From Lithodes maja (taxonomy: Eukaryota; Arthropoda; Malacostraca; Decapoda; Lithodidae), in contig JBAKBP010012244.1 of assembly GCA_037953745.1 (NCBI GenBank), positions 1 to 64,000 on the forward strand: a DNA stretch of 64,000 nt, read 5' to 3'. Each line of letters starts with the position of its first letter. Positions within the stretch are counted from its first letter, which is position 1. A program made the position numbers and the translations under genes. The notes beneath the pieces are model-generated. The model did not search any database and had not been told where the DNA came from. It saw only the letters and a program-made list of their open reading frames with translations. Positions 1 through 10,843 of this stretch are shown here, one piece after another.

Positions 1-108
<108 letters not shown>

Positions 109-335
109 CTTTCAGGCAGGTGAGATTAAAATAATAGGCACAGTTTGCATTATTGAGTTTTTTATTGATACTCTCAATTTTTCGTATAGTTTTTCTGGTA
201 TTTTCAGGAAGTTGGTAAAGGAGGTTTGCAAATGGTTCCGACGTTTCAATGGGCGCAGCCATCATTATCAAGGAGAAGTGAAGTTAGAAGGTGATAAGTC
301 GAGTTTATATAGGCGATACAAGATCAAGAAAGGGA

Positions 336-2925
336 TTATTGTGTGCTAGCTGCACGCTGGTTGGCTAACCTAAGACTAGCTCTGGTAGGCTGGCCGGACG
401 CAGGAGTGGGCGGGGCCTCTGCATCGTTCATCTGCGTGTGTGGAGGGGGCATTCATGGGGGCCTCGCTGTGGAAGGGCGTGCCGAGGGTAGGATCTGCCT
501 GTATTCCGCTTGTGTGTTTAAAGTAGGTTGGTATGTTTGTATATATATAGCTTCAAGAATGAATAGGCGGCGTGAGTCTATTTCTTTATCAAGAATAGAG
601 GTGTGTTTATCTAAGTCGGGTCTGGTGAGTTCCTGATGGTGTGGGGATGTGTGCTAGTGGTCCTTGATAGCTCCGGCTTGAAGGTGGAAGGTAAGGCGAC
701 GTGACAGACGAGTCCTTGTCAAACCGACATAAGTGTGAGGTCCACAGTCCTCACTGTTACAGGTGTGTCGGTATATGACATGGTCCTCTTGTGACGGTTT
801 CTTAGCGGTAGCCGGGCTGTTGCGAATGACTAGTTGTGATGTTTTCCTCGATTTGTAGTATATGGTGAGTTTAAGGTGTTGGTCAGGGTTCGTAGTTTTA
901 ACGTTGTTGCTGATAATGTCTCTCATTATGTTTTCGTCTGTTTTGTGATCTGAGGACATGTGGTTTTTATAGTAAATTTTTATGTATTCAGTGTTTGTAT
1001 TAGTAGGCATGTCGTTTTTGTACCATGTTTCAAGGTGTTTGTTGATGGTGTGGGCGATATCCGAGTTACTGTACCCATTGTTTACCAGCACCTGGGTGAG
1101 CCTCTCGAGTTCCTTGTGAGTGTCTCGCCAGGAGGTGCAGTGTGATATGGCTCTCCTGACGTAGGCGGCGATGGTGGATCGTAAATATCGCTGGGGGCAT
1201 TCACTTTCGCCGTTGAGACATAATCCGTTGTTGGTGGGTTTGGTGTAGACAGTGGTGGTAAAGCCTGAGGTGTTGTTGTTGTTTACGAGGACATCAAGGA
1301 AGGGGAGATGACCGTTAGAGGACTCCTCGAAGGTGAAGTTTAGACTGGAAGAGGCGATGAATCGTTGTTGAAGGTCACGTAGCTCCTGTGGGTCCTTCAC
1401 ACGCACGAAGATGTCGTCCACATATCTGCAGTAGACGGAGGGGCGGTTGGTAGTCAGGAGCTCTTCTTCGATGGTGCCCATGTAAAAATTGGCAAAGAGG
1501 ACTCCTAGGGGACTGCCCATTGCCACACCATCAATCTGCTGATACATGTCACCTCGCGGGCAGGTGAAGGGCGCCTCTTTGGTGCATATTTCCAGCAACG
1601 TCTTCAGGGCTGTTTCTGGGAGGTCTAAGGGCGTGTTGTCTGGGCAGTGGTAGACTCGATGTAGGATGAGCTCAATGGTGCGGTCCACAGGCACGTTGGT
1701 AAAGAGACTTTCTACATCTAGGGAGGCGATGATATGGTCGTCAGTAGAGGAGGCATCTCTTAAAATCTCCAGGAAGTCAGCTGACGAGGAAAGACTGTAC
1801 TGGCTGGGGGTGTAGGGGGTTAGAAGTTTGTTCAAAGTCTTGGCAATTTGGTAGGTGGCGGTAGGGATCTGGGATATGATGGGGCGAAGGGGGTTACCTG
1901 GTTTGTGGGTTTTGACTGTGCCGTAAGCGTACCCAGGGGAGAAGTCACCGATGAGTTTTTTAAGGTGGATCCCTCCTGTCTTTGCGTTAATGGCGGTGAT
2001 GGTGGTGTTGGTTTTCCGCTTTATTTCTTCGGTGGGGTTACGGGTGATTTTCCGGAATTTTGTAGAGTCGCTTAGGATGTGGTCCATCTTCTGCAGGTAT
2101 TCATCTTTGTCGTGGATGACCAGGCTGGCAGCTTTATCGGCTCGTCTGATTATGATATTATTATTTTCACGAAGTTGTTTAGCCGCTAAGATGTGTTTTT
2201 TGTTGATTAATCCGCTGTTGTGGGAACCACGTGTTTTAGCGGCTTCGGCTAGTAAGGTCGGTTGTAGGTTGGGTGAGGTTGTGAGTTTCCCATCCTTCTC
2301 CAGTTTTTGGATGTCGTCCAGGAGAATCTCGATCTCTAGTCGTTTTCGGTGTGGTCGGGGTTTAGAGGTGTAGTGGCAATTGAGTCCTTTGTTGAGGAGT
2401 TCTTCTTGGTCGGGGGTCAGGCCCGTGTTGGTGAGGTTGATGTACCCTTTGAGGGGTCTGGGGAGTTTGATGTTGCCGCCATATAGTTTGGACAATTTCT
2501 TGATGGCGGTGCTCTCCACTTTGCATTGGTGCTGTGTATTGAGTTGTTCGAGTTTGGTGTTGATACGTTGTTTAACTGGTGCGTGGGCGGCTTCTTCATT
2601 CCATTGTTGTACAAGGGCGTCTCGCTCTTGTTGGAGGTAAAGTGCCGTCTCTCGTTTTTCCAAAGCTTCTTGCTGGACCAATTCTCTCCGGAATTGGAGT
2701 GTGCAGTCTCGGTTTCTGGCATTCTCATTAAATAGTTTGATATTAGTGTAGCCAGGGAGGATATTTTCTTTCAGGCAGGTGAGATTAAAATAATAGGCAC
2801 AGTTTGCATTATTGAGTTTTTTTATTGATACTCTCAATTTTTCGTATAGTTTTTCTGGTATTTTCAGGAAGTTGGTAAAGGAGGTTTGCAAATGGTTCCG
2901 ACGTTTCAATGGGCGCAGCCATCAT
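336..2925 (-). pseudogene. Penelope-like reverse transcriptase / GIY-YIG endonuclease, near-complete copy
   Basis: The protein copies RNA into DNA and nicks target DNA for a Penelope-like retroelement. In order it has a basic, coiled N-terminus; RT fingers and palm with a SPGYAYGTVKTHKPG-type block, a DVESLFTNVP block, GVAMGSPLG and the catalytic YVDD; and a C-terminal GIY-YIG-type nuclease region (HTYVGLT). Two ATGs (2923-2925, 2920-2922) open the frame in all copies that retain the 5' end. Two lesions are visible. A run of seven T near 2816-2822 has one base more than the sister copies and shifts the N-terminal frame. A TAG at 654-656 replaces the TAC tyrosine codon of the sister copies. 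Downstream of the TAG the frame stays open to TAA at 336-338, and a 12-base difference from the sister copy near 450 is in frame. Family assignment is confident. Confidence 0.92.
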
Positions 2926-2995
2926 TATCAAGGAGAAGTGAAGTTAGAAGGTGATAAGTCGAGTTTATATAGGCGATACAAGATCAAGAAAGGGA
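2926..2995 (-). promoter_or_regulatory. PLE pseudo-LTR joint with TATA-like box
   Basis: About 70 bases separate the stop codon of the upstream unit from the ATGs of this copy. On the minus strand they carry CTATATAAAC, a good TATA-like box, roughly 40 bases before the ATGs. The same block occurs at 264-335 and 5135-5204, so it is a fixed part of the element and the likely promoter region. Promoter function is inferred. Confidence 0.55.
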
Positions 2996-3522
2996 TTATT
3001 GTGTGCTAGCTGCACGCTGGTTGGCTAACCTAAGACTAGCTCTGGTAGGCTGGCCGGACGCAGGAGTGGGCGGGGCCTCTGCATCGTTCATCTGCGTGTG
3101 TGGAGGGGGCATTCCTGGGGGCATCATGGGGGGCCTCGCTGTGGAAGGGCGTGCCGAGGGTAGGATCTGGCTGTATTCCGCTTGTGTGTTTAAAGTAGGT
3201 TGGTATGTTTGTATATATATAGCTTCAAGAATGAATAGGCGGCGTGAGTCTATTTCTTTATCAAGAATAGAGGTGTGTTTATCTAAGTCGGGTCTGGTGA
3301 GTTCCTGATGGTGTGGGGATGTGTGGTAGTGGTCCTTGATAGCTCCGGCTTGAAGGTGGAAGGTAAGGCGACGTGACAGACGAGTCCTTGTCAAACCGAC
3401 ATAAGTGTGAGGTCCACAGTCCTCACTGTTACAGGTGTGTCGGTATATGACATGGTCCTCTTGTGACGGTTTCTTAGCGGTAGCCGGGCTGTTGCGAATG
3501 ACTAGTTGTGATGTTTTCCTCG
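2996..3522 (-). pseudogene. PLE 3' fragment (GIY-YIG domain and C-terminus)
   Basis: Encodes only the end of the RT/GIY-YIG protein: the HTYVGLT block followed by a proline-rich tail ending in STQ and TAA. It retains TAC where the long copy has its premature TAG. It is cut at 3522, where the sequence switches to the plus-strand copy. It lies head-to-tail upstream of the long copy and acts as its pseudo-LTR. Confidence 0.88.
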
Positions 3523-5134
3523 TGACTTCTCCCCTGGGTACGCTTACGGCACAGTCAAAACCCACAAACCAGGTAACCCCCTTCGCCCCATCATATCCCA
3601 GATCCCTACCGCCACCTACCAAATTGCCAAGACTTTGAACAAACTTCTAACCCCCTACACCCCCAGCCAGTACAGTCTTTCCTCGTCAGCTGACTTCCTG
3701 GAGATTTTAAGAGATGCCTCCTCTACTGACGACCATATCATCGCCTCCCTAGATGTAGAAAGTCTCTTTACCAACGTGCCTGTGGACCGCACCATTGAGC
3801 TCATCCTACATCGAGTCTACCACTGCCCAGACAACACGCCCTTAGACCTCCCAGAAACAGCCCTGAAGACGTTGCTGGAAATATGCACCAAAGAGGCGCC
3901 CTTCACCTGCCCGCGAGGTGACATGTATCAGCAGATTGATGGTGTGGCAATGGGCAGTCCCCTAGGAGTCCTCTTTGCCAATTTTGACATGGGCACCATC
4001 GAAGAAGAGCTCCTGACTACCAACCGCCCCTCCGTCTACTGCAGACATGTGGACGACATCTTCGTGCGTGTGAAGGACCCACAGGAGCTACGTGACCTTC
4101 AACAACGATTCATCGCCTCTTCCAGTCTAAACTTCACCTTCGAGGAGTCCTCTAACGGTCATCTCCCCTTCCTTGATGTCCTTGTAAACAACAACAACAC
4201 CTCAGGCTTTACCACCACTGTCTACACCAAACCCACCAACAACGGATTATGTCTCAACGGCGAAAGTGAATGCCCCCAGCGATATTTACGATCCACCATC
4301 GCCGCCTACGTCAGGAGAGCCCTATCACACTGCACCTCCTGGCGAGACACTCACAAGGAACTCGAGAGGCTCACCCAGGTGCTGGTAAACAATGGGAACA
4401 GTAACTCGGACATCGCCCACACCATCAACAAACACCTTGAAACATGGTACAAAAACGACATGCCTACTAATACAAACACTGAATACATAAAAATTTACTA
4501 TAAAAACCACATGTCCTCAGATCACAAAACAGACGAAAACATAATGAGAGACATTATCAGCAACAACGTTAAAACTACGAACCCTGACCAACACCTTAAA
4601 CTCACCATATACTACAAATCGAGGAAAACATCACAACTAGTCATTCGCAACAGCCCGGCTACTGCTAAGAAACCGTCACAAGAGGACCATGTCATATACC
4701 GACACACCTGTAACAGTGAGGACTGTGGACCTCACACTTATGTCGGTTTGACAAGGACTCGTCTGTCACGTCGCCTTACCTTCCACCTTCAAGCCGGAGC
4801 TATCAAGGACCACTACCACACATCCCCACACCATCAGGAACTCACCAGACCCGACTTAGATAAACACACCTCTATTCTTGATAAAGAAATAGACTCACGC
4901 CGCCTATTCATTCTTGAAGCTATATATATACAAACATACCAACCTACTTTAAACACACAAGCGGAATACAGCCAGATCCTACCCTCGGCACGCCCTTCCA
5001 CAGCGAGGCCCCCCATGATGCCCCCAGCACACACGCAGATGAACGATGCAGAGGCCCCGCCCACTCCTGCGTCCGGCCAGCCTACCAGAGCTAGTCTTAG
5101 GTTAGCCAACCAGCGTGCAGCTAGCACACAATAA
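3523..5134 (+). pseudogene. PLE copy, 5'-truncated, inverted relative to its neighbours
   Basis: Open from 3524 to TAA at 5132-5134 (about 536 codons). It starts within the RT domain at the DFSPGYAYG block and runs through the palm to the GIY-YIG C-terminus. The catalytic motif reads HVDD where the minus copy has YVDD (tyrosine to histidine), which would be expected to weaken or abolish activity. A second difference nearby changes FYMG to FDMG. No stop or frameshift is present in this part, so decay is by substitution and truncation. Confidence 0.9.
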
Positions 5135-5393
5135 TCCCTTTCTTGATCTTGTATCGCCTATATAAACTCGACTTATCACCTTCTAACTTCACTTCTCCTT
5201 GATAATGATGGCTGCGCCCATTGAAACGTCGGAACCATTTGCAAACCTCCTTTACCAACTTCCTGAAAATACCAGAAAAACTATACGAAAAATTGAGAGT
5301 ATCAATAAAAAACTCAATAATGCAAACTGTGCCTATTATTTTAATCTCACCTGCCTGAAAGAAAATATCCTCCCTGGCTACACTAATATCAAA
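5135..5393 (+). mobile_element. PLE 5' end fragment: leader with TATA-like box and N-terminal coding
   Basis: Repeats the leader of the element (TATA-like CTATATAAAC at 5158-5167), then two ATGs at 5205 and 5208 and about 60 codons beginning MAAPIETSEP, cut at 5393 by a TA repeat. It has six A where the long copy has seven T on the opposite strand, so it preserves the N-terminal frame. It follows the plus copy head to tail. Confidence 0.85.
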
Positions 5394-5420
5394 ATATATA
5401 TATATATATATATATATATT
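5394..5420. repeat. (TA)n microsatellite
   Basis: Short TA run at the right border of the Penelope-like cluster. The following ~190 bases to 5609 hold no recognisable feature. Confidence 0.9.
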
Positions 5421-5609
5421 ACTTTTATTTTATTTACGTGTACAATAGAATTATTTCTGAATTTATTACCTGAAGATTACCTGGCTTTCTTATTTTGTTT
5501 TTTCAGTGTCAACCCAGGAGCCATTTCCCTTCTCGTTGGAAAGGGTGTATATTGTGGCAAAGATATACAACTGTATAAACATTCTCATATATTTTCATAA
5601 CAATAACAA

Positions 5610-6410
5610 TGCATGGAAACAATTGCGCATAACTCACGAACCAATTACTCTATATTATTTTTGTTTTCACCATTGGAAAGAGCACAATTTTCCGATTCCG
5701 GTGATATATACAGTTATATACGTATCCGACCAAATAACGCAACCATGAGGTGGGGAACAGCTCGGAACCCGGCTAGCATCGCTGGAACAGAGACGGGTGA
5801 AGCGTAAATATTCGCATTTTGGCTCTTCATTTCAAATATTCATAGCGCAAAAAGTATTTGTCCTAGGAACTTCTAGTTTGTTTTATACTCATCAGCATTA
5901 TTTGCCCTATTCATTCAGCCTAAATTTAAAACCATACACTTCGTAGCAACGAAATAAATCGAAAATGTTATAAACCATATAAATCAAAATCATATTTTTT
6001 TTTTTTTTTTCGGTCACTGCATGGAAACAATTGTGCATAGCTCGCGAACCAATTATGCTATATTATTTTTGTTTTCACCATTGGAAAGAGCACAATTTTC
6101 CTATTCCGGTGATATATACAGTTATATACGTATCCGAGCAAATAACGCAACCACGAGGTGGGGAACAGCTCGGAACCCGGCTATTATCGCCGGAACAGAG
6201 ATGGGTGAAGCGTAAATATTCGCATTTTGGCTCTTCATTTCAAATATTCATAGCGCAAAAAGTATTTGTCCTAGGAACTTCTAGTTTGTTTTATACTCAT
6301 CAGCATTATTTGCCGTATTCATACAGCCTAAATTTAAAACCATACACTTCGTAGCAACGAAATAAATTGAAAATGTTATAAACCATATAAATCAAAATCA
6401 TATATATTTT
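5610..6410. repeat. Two-unit tandem repeat, ~409-bp period
   Basis: Units start at 5610 and 6019 with the same gcatggaaacaatt sequence and stay collinear for about 400 bases with scattered substitutions. Shared blocks include the gagcacaattttcc and ctaggaacttctag stretches. A third start resembling the unit (cggtcactgc) occurs at 6415 but soon diverges. Short reading frames in both units contain no known domain. It could be satellite DNA or a duplicated piece of an unknown element. Confidence 0.9.
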
Positions 6411-6805
6411 TTTTCGGTCACTGCTTGAGAACTATTGAAGATAAACAATTTCTGTTTTCAGATTTGGAAAGAGGAGAAAAAATACTATTATTTGAGCAAA
6501 AAAAAAAATATATGGTCATCACTCACAATTTAGAGCTAGGACGGTGTGAAGACAATTGCATGGGAAATAATTGTATTCCGGACTCATTTACACTTTCATA
6601 TTTCGATTTATTTATATTTTTTTTATTTGATCATGTACTATAAATATTCCTCTTTCCATTGATATATGATACATCACAATGAACAGCATTCTGGTGGATG
6701 GAAATCGCGAAAAATGTAAGGCTTCGACAACACTCATGAGCCAAATTCAAGACCCAAAATACTTGTCAAGTGCCTCCTTGGACTTACTGGAACATAATAT
6801 GTCGG
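6411..6805. other. AT-rich spacer, nothing recognised
   Basis: AT-rich sequence following the degenerate third unit of the 409-bp repeat. I see no coding signature, RNA gene or clear repeat here. Confidence 0.5.
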
Positions 6806-6995
6806 AGGGAGTTAAGGTGCAATTTCTTTCCTGACGATCGATAGCAAGCCTGTAGTTTTAGGAGGAATCGTCCTTTGGTCGGAATATTTTTGCTACCGAA
6901 ACATTTACACATTTAACTTGAATGGGAGTCTAGGGGGGTGTTTTTAAAAGCTTGATGGAGGTCTAGCGAGTAAATTGAATAATAAATATCTACAA
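6806..6995 (+). repeat. Interspersed repeat family G, partial copy
   Basis: Carries the family core: cctgacgatcgatagc, then a ctaccgaaa block, then gcttgatggaggtctagcg. Other copies are at 7437-7570, 9467-9765, 24815-24965 and 34915-35195. No coding potential or terminal repeats are seen, so the class is unknown. Confidence 0.75.
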
Positions 6996-7050
6996 AAAAA
7001 AACAAATACACCAAAAAATAATTAGATGCCAATGCCATTTGTAAAGTTTT

Positions 7051-7395
7051 GGTCGAGGTGTTTTGTTCAATTAGAGTTAGGGCCCGATAGTGACGCACCA
7101 GCAGACCGAGACCTCCGAGACCACCGTTTGAACCAAAGTTTTGGTCGAGTTGTTCTGTAGAGTTACGGCCCGATAGTGACGCACCAACAGACCGAGACCA
7201 CCGTTTGAACCAAAGTTTTGGTCGAGGTGTTCTGTAGAGTTACGGCCCAATAGTGACGCACCAACAGACCGAGACCTCCGAGACCACCGTTTGAATCAAA
7301 GTTTTGGTCGAGGTTTTCTGTTCAATTAGAGTTAGGGCCCGATAGTGACGCACCAACAGACCGAGACCTCCGAGACCACCGCTTCAACCCAAAAC
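7051..7395. repeat. Minisatellite, four units of ~77-92 bp
   Basis: Units begin with ggtcgag at about 7051, 7143, 7220 and 7306. They share the blocks cgatagtgacgcacca and agaccgagacc. Unit lengths differ by small internal deletions, such as loss of cctccgaga in the second unit. The array lies between two copies of repeat family G. Confidence 0.92.
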
Positions 7396-7436
7396 AGTTC
7401 AAATGGTGGTGACACACTTTAACCTTATAACTTTAA

Positions 7437-7570
7437 GTTAAGGATATTTTTTCTACCGAAACATGTATAAATTTAACTCTAATGAGAATCTAGGGGGTGT
7501 TATTTAAAGCTTGATGGAGGTCTAGCGAGTAAATTGAATAATAAATATCTAAAGAAATACACCAAAAAAT
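7437..7570 (+). repeat. Interspersed repeat family G, partial copy
   Basis: Repeats the ctaccgaaa and gcttgatggaggtctagcgag blocks of the copy at 6806-6995. The minisatellite lies between the two, so the pair may be one copy split and duplicated around the array. Confidence 0.7.
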
Positions 7571-7934
7571 TTGCTTGTTTTATAAGTTTTACATTTAAAA
7601 AAACAAAAGAAATTAGAAGCCTATACATAATGCAGGAAAAGGTAACTTAAGACAACCCTACCACTAAAGACAGATCCGACAGAACGGGTACCGTAAAAAG
7701 CCCTAACTTCCGTCAAGGGAGTATACTTCACACATTAGTGGATAAAAGTATATAAGGTACAGTTATAGAAAAATGGCTCTGCATTATGGAACAACACCGC
7801 AGACTTGTTTGTTTTTCCATAACATCATGTATTTATCCTGTAACTGCGGTTTATTAAATTTTATTCCAGAATGTCCGAAATTATGTCCTCTTCCAAAGTT
7901 ATGTAATTTTACCGGTACCAGATATATTATCATG

Positions 7935-8080
7935 TTTCTTTACACCAACCAACTTCACATCTAAACTCAAGTAATGAAATCAACAAATACATGTGGCACT
8001 CCAAGGACTCGAACCCAGGATACTCTCATCGAAATTCCGCGCACTATGCATTACGCTATCAAGACAGTTAACACAGGTGG
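7935..8080 (-). mobile_element. tRNA-derived SINE, family S1
   Basis: On the minus strand it has an A-box-like tagcgtaatgc, a perfect B box GGTTCGAGTCC and an AT-rich tail containing gttggttggtg. Four other copies occur (8530-8668, 9237-9390, 16600-16745 and 36243-36385) in both orientations. The internal Pol III promoter layout marks a tRNA-derived SINE. The acceptor stem is not convincingly paired, so it is not a functional tRNA gene. Confidence 0.75.
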
Positions 8081-8529
8081 TTATTTACAGTGTCTATATT
8101 TCCTCGGCATCCAAAACTAAAGGCAAGACAAATAAACCACCAGGCCTATATTTGATTCGTGTGTTCCAGGGCGTATCACGGACCGAGATCATTGGGGCCG
8201 TCTGGAGAGCTCTCATAGGCGTGCGACGCGACGAGACTCAAAGTTAACTGCAATAAATTATAGGTCTCAGTCGGCCTCAAGCACAACCGAATCCTGCACC
8301 GCCACCCGGGTATTATTATATATCATACCATACTTACCGAGGCGAGCTATTGACCCCATCCTGATCCGGGAATAAAATACAAAACTGGTGGTTATTTCAT
8401 TACCCCTTGGACACCACGGACTTAAACCATATCTGTTCTTATCAGGCCCTACATAATAGAAAAAAAAAAAATAAAATAAAAATAAAATAAAATAAAATAA
8501 AAAACAGAGGAAGTCTAGACACCTTGGCA
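8081..8529. other. Spacer between two inverted SINE copies
   Basis: Bounded by S1 SINEs in opposite orientation. It contains an A-rich run with AAAAT repeats at 8460-8502. No gene is recognised. Confidence 0.5.
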
Positions 8530-8668
8530 TAATTATTTAACTGTCTTGATAGCGTAATGCATAAATGCGCGGAATTTCGGTGTGAGTATCCTGGGTTCGA
8601 GTCCTTGGAGTGCCACATGTATTTATTGATTTAATTAATTGAATATAGAAGTAAAGTTGGTTGGTGAA
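8530..8668 (+). mobile_element. tRNA-derived SINE, family S1
   Basis: Plus-strand copy with tagcgtaatgc (A-box-like), GGTTCGAGTCC (B box), the gccacatgtatttat joint and the gttggttggtgaaaa tail. It is the most typical of the five copies in the window. Confidence 0.8.
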
Positions 8669-9236
8669 AAATATGAATAAATGACCGCCGCACAGTCTAG
8701 AGTCTATTCATTAATAGTACAGGAGCATCAAGAAGTTCCCTCATGCCACATCATATATTAACGCCCATTACCAAGTTATAATGTAAACCTTGCAAAATAA
8801 ACAAACCAAAACGTACACGAACACAGTAAAAATACAAAATAACTAATCAAAATCGCTATGTGGAAACAACGCTAAAATTAAAATGTAAACTTGCAAAGCA
8901 AGCACCCCAAAACTGGAATCGCGCAATATAAAGACAACAACTTCTAAAAAATAACTGGAATTAAAATTATAAATTGCAAAATAAAAAAACCTAAACTGGG
9001 ACGACAATATAAAAGCAAAGAACTTATCAAAATTGACCTCAATTGCACCAGAGGTCTGAATATTGCTCAAGCAAACTGGGGGAAAGATGTTAAAATTGCC
9101 AAACGTTATAAAATTTCAGAACTAACGGGGCTAAACATGAGGGAGAAGGGGGCCCAGAAAAAGCCAGCCAGCCCCCCTTAATGCCCGAGGGGATGGCCAC
9201 AAATGAATAGCCTGCATATGCTTCCATAGGGCGAGG
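8669..9236. other. AT-rich spacer with repeat-K blocks
   Basis: Contains two tandem, diverged versions of a block that also appears at 16140-16235, 22433-22580, 27700-27850 and 51355-51510 (aaacttgcaaaataaac and aatcgctatgtgg motifs). Nothing else is recognised. Confidence 0.55.
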
Positions 9237-9390
9237 CAACTCATTAAGTCTGTAATTCGTGGTGCGATGTATAAGGTGTTGATTTTCGGTGTGAGCATCC
9301 TGGGTTCGAGTCCACGGACTGCCACATGTGTTTGTAAAATTTCATTAATCGATTTTAGGAGTATTGTTGGTTGTTGGAAGGAACATAATA
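9237..9390 (+). mobile_element. tRNA-derived SINE, family S1 (diverged)
   Basis: Retains the ggtgtgagcatcctgggttcg block with the B box GGTTCGAGTCC and the gccacatgtgttt joint. The A-box side is diverged (ttcgtggtgcgatg). Confidence 0.65.
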
Positions 9391-9466
9391 ATTGTATTTA
9401 TAGCTTGTTCCTGTTCACGGGAGGGTGGTCACTTAAAGGGGGGATGGTTGGTTTTTTCGGGGCCAC

Positions 9467-9765
9467 CATCTCCCTCATGTTTAGCCCCATTAGTTTAGAA
9501 ATCTTGGGACGGTCGACCAACTATTTTAGCGATTTTAAGAACTTTAACCCTTTTGTTTGTCAATATTAGGGCCTTTCATGCCATTAAGGTGCAATTTCTT
9601 TCCTGACGATCGATAGCGAGCCTGTAGTTTTAGGAGGAATCGTCCTTTGGTTGGGATATTTTTGCTACCGAAAAATTTATAAATTTAACTTGAATGGGAG
9701 TCTAGGGGGTGTTTGTAAAAGCTTGATGGAGGTCTAGCGAGTAAATTGAATAATAAATAAAAAAG
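9467..9765 (+). repeat. Interspersed repeat family G, longest copy
   Basis: Begins with ctccctcatgtttagcccc, then repeated attttaag spacers, cctgacgatcgatagcgagc, the ctaccgaaaaat block and gcttgatggaggtctagcg. The same order appears at 34915-35195, which defines a family unit of about 300 bases. No function is evident. Confidence 0.75.
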
Positions 9766-9869
9766 TATTCATGTCAAATTTCCTATAATTTCTCATATTA
9801 ATTCCAATGTTAAAACTTTGTACTAGTTTGACACCCTGTTATAGAGTGTATGTAATAATAATAATAATA

Positions 9870-10299
9870 TTAACCCATTGGCTGCGGCTATGTTTGGGCT
9901 ATTTAAGGCATATTCAGGCACTCCTGAATGATAAATCAAGCATATGCATTAAATGAAGTGCATTCTGCCAAAAACTAGGCGAGAATAGCTTCAAAATGAC
10001 ACCAGAACGGGCCCCGTATGTGGTCTGGTTCACCCGCAGTGGTGCCACTGAAACGTGGGAAACCCGCTATTATGTAACACTCGCTTGCTTGGCTACACTG
10101 TCGGGAGACACAGAGAGAGACCCACGCGAGACACAGTCAACCTCGGTGAGCCGCTCGGTGCTCTGAGGGTCGAAGGTGGGCCCCTCACGCTCCCGCCCAC
10201 TGACACTCGATTTTTACGGTTTTTATAGGCTTTTAAAGCCTGGAAATTGCTGTAACTTGCCAGGACGTTCCAGAACGTCACCCGCAGCGAAAGGGTTAA
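9870..10299. mobile_element. TTAA-flanked MITE, family E (piggyBac-type)
   Basis: 430 bp between two TTAA sites. The ends are inverted: TTAACCCATTGGCTGCGG at the left and, read on the other strand, TTAACCCTTTCGCTGCGG at the right. TTAA target duplication and CCC termini are typical of piggyBac-type nonautonomous elements. A diverged relative sits at 51567-51989. No transposase is encoded. Confidence 0.8.
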
Positions 10300-10467
10300 G
10301 CATGTTACGGTACTTATTTCTCACAAGCGCCCATCTTTTCTGCAGAATTCAATTGCTCTCGGGGTGGGGGGGGGGGGGGAGAAACACAAATCACTTAAAT
10401 TAATGCAACACAAAACCTATACGCACTACGATTACAGTAATACCGACACTGTAATATGTATACCGGT
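10300..10467. other. Short spacer with G-homopolymer
   Basis: Includes a G-rich run (ggggtggggggggggggga) near 10362-10380. Nothing else is recognised. Confidence 0.5.
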
Positions 10468-10728
10468 AATACACGGAGCTTTGGCTCCGCTGCATGTCTG
10501 CCTGCCGAGATCGGAACCTCTCCGGGTGGTCGGGGGAGTGCTGGAGCGATCTTTGATGACCCTGGTCTCTGGGTCTTCTCCTGGGTGACCTGGATGTGTG
10601 TGAGTTTGTGCTTTTTGTCTGTGTTTATTTGTTGTTTTATGTTGTTTTTGTGTTTTCCCTGTTCTTGCTCTGTCTTGAGTCGGCTACCCCCAAAATGGGG
10701 ATTGGGCCTGAGCATATAGATAGGTAAT
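10468..10728 (+). mobile_element. Non-LTR retrotransposon 3' fragment, family H
   Basis: Conserved block starting ctttggctccgctgcatg, with cctgccgagatcggaacctc, ggtctctgggtcttctcc, gagtcggctacccccaaaat, and ending in a short ATAG tail. The same block occurs at 52235-52430 (plus) and 47866-48050 (minus, with a longer TAGA/CTAT tail), and a diverged form at 11496-11640. A shared 3' end with a tetranucleotide tail points to a non-LTR element or SINE. No RT coding is present. Confidence 0.6.
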
Positions 10729-10843
10729 ACACATAACAAAACAGTTGTACAGTACTTAGCTTAAATACTACCAGTCTTCAGGCTTCTATGACGGGTTATG
10801 CTGCTCGGCCATTGTTGACTTCATCTGCAAGAGAAGGCACTCA

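Noticed and set aside
343..636. Plus-strand 97-codon reading frame, repeated at 3003-3308 and on minus at 4834-5127
   Set aside because: It is the antisense shadow of the PLE C-terminus and appears wherever that coding sequence does.
7051..7395. CRISPR-like array
   Set aside because: Units are contiguous minisatellite repeats with no unique spacers, and the genome is eukaryotic.
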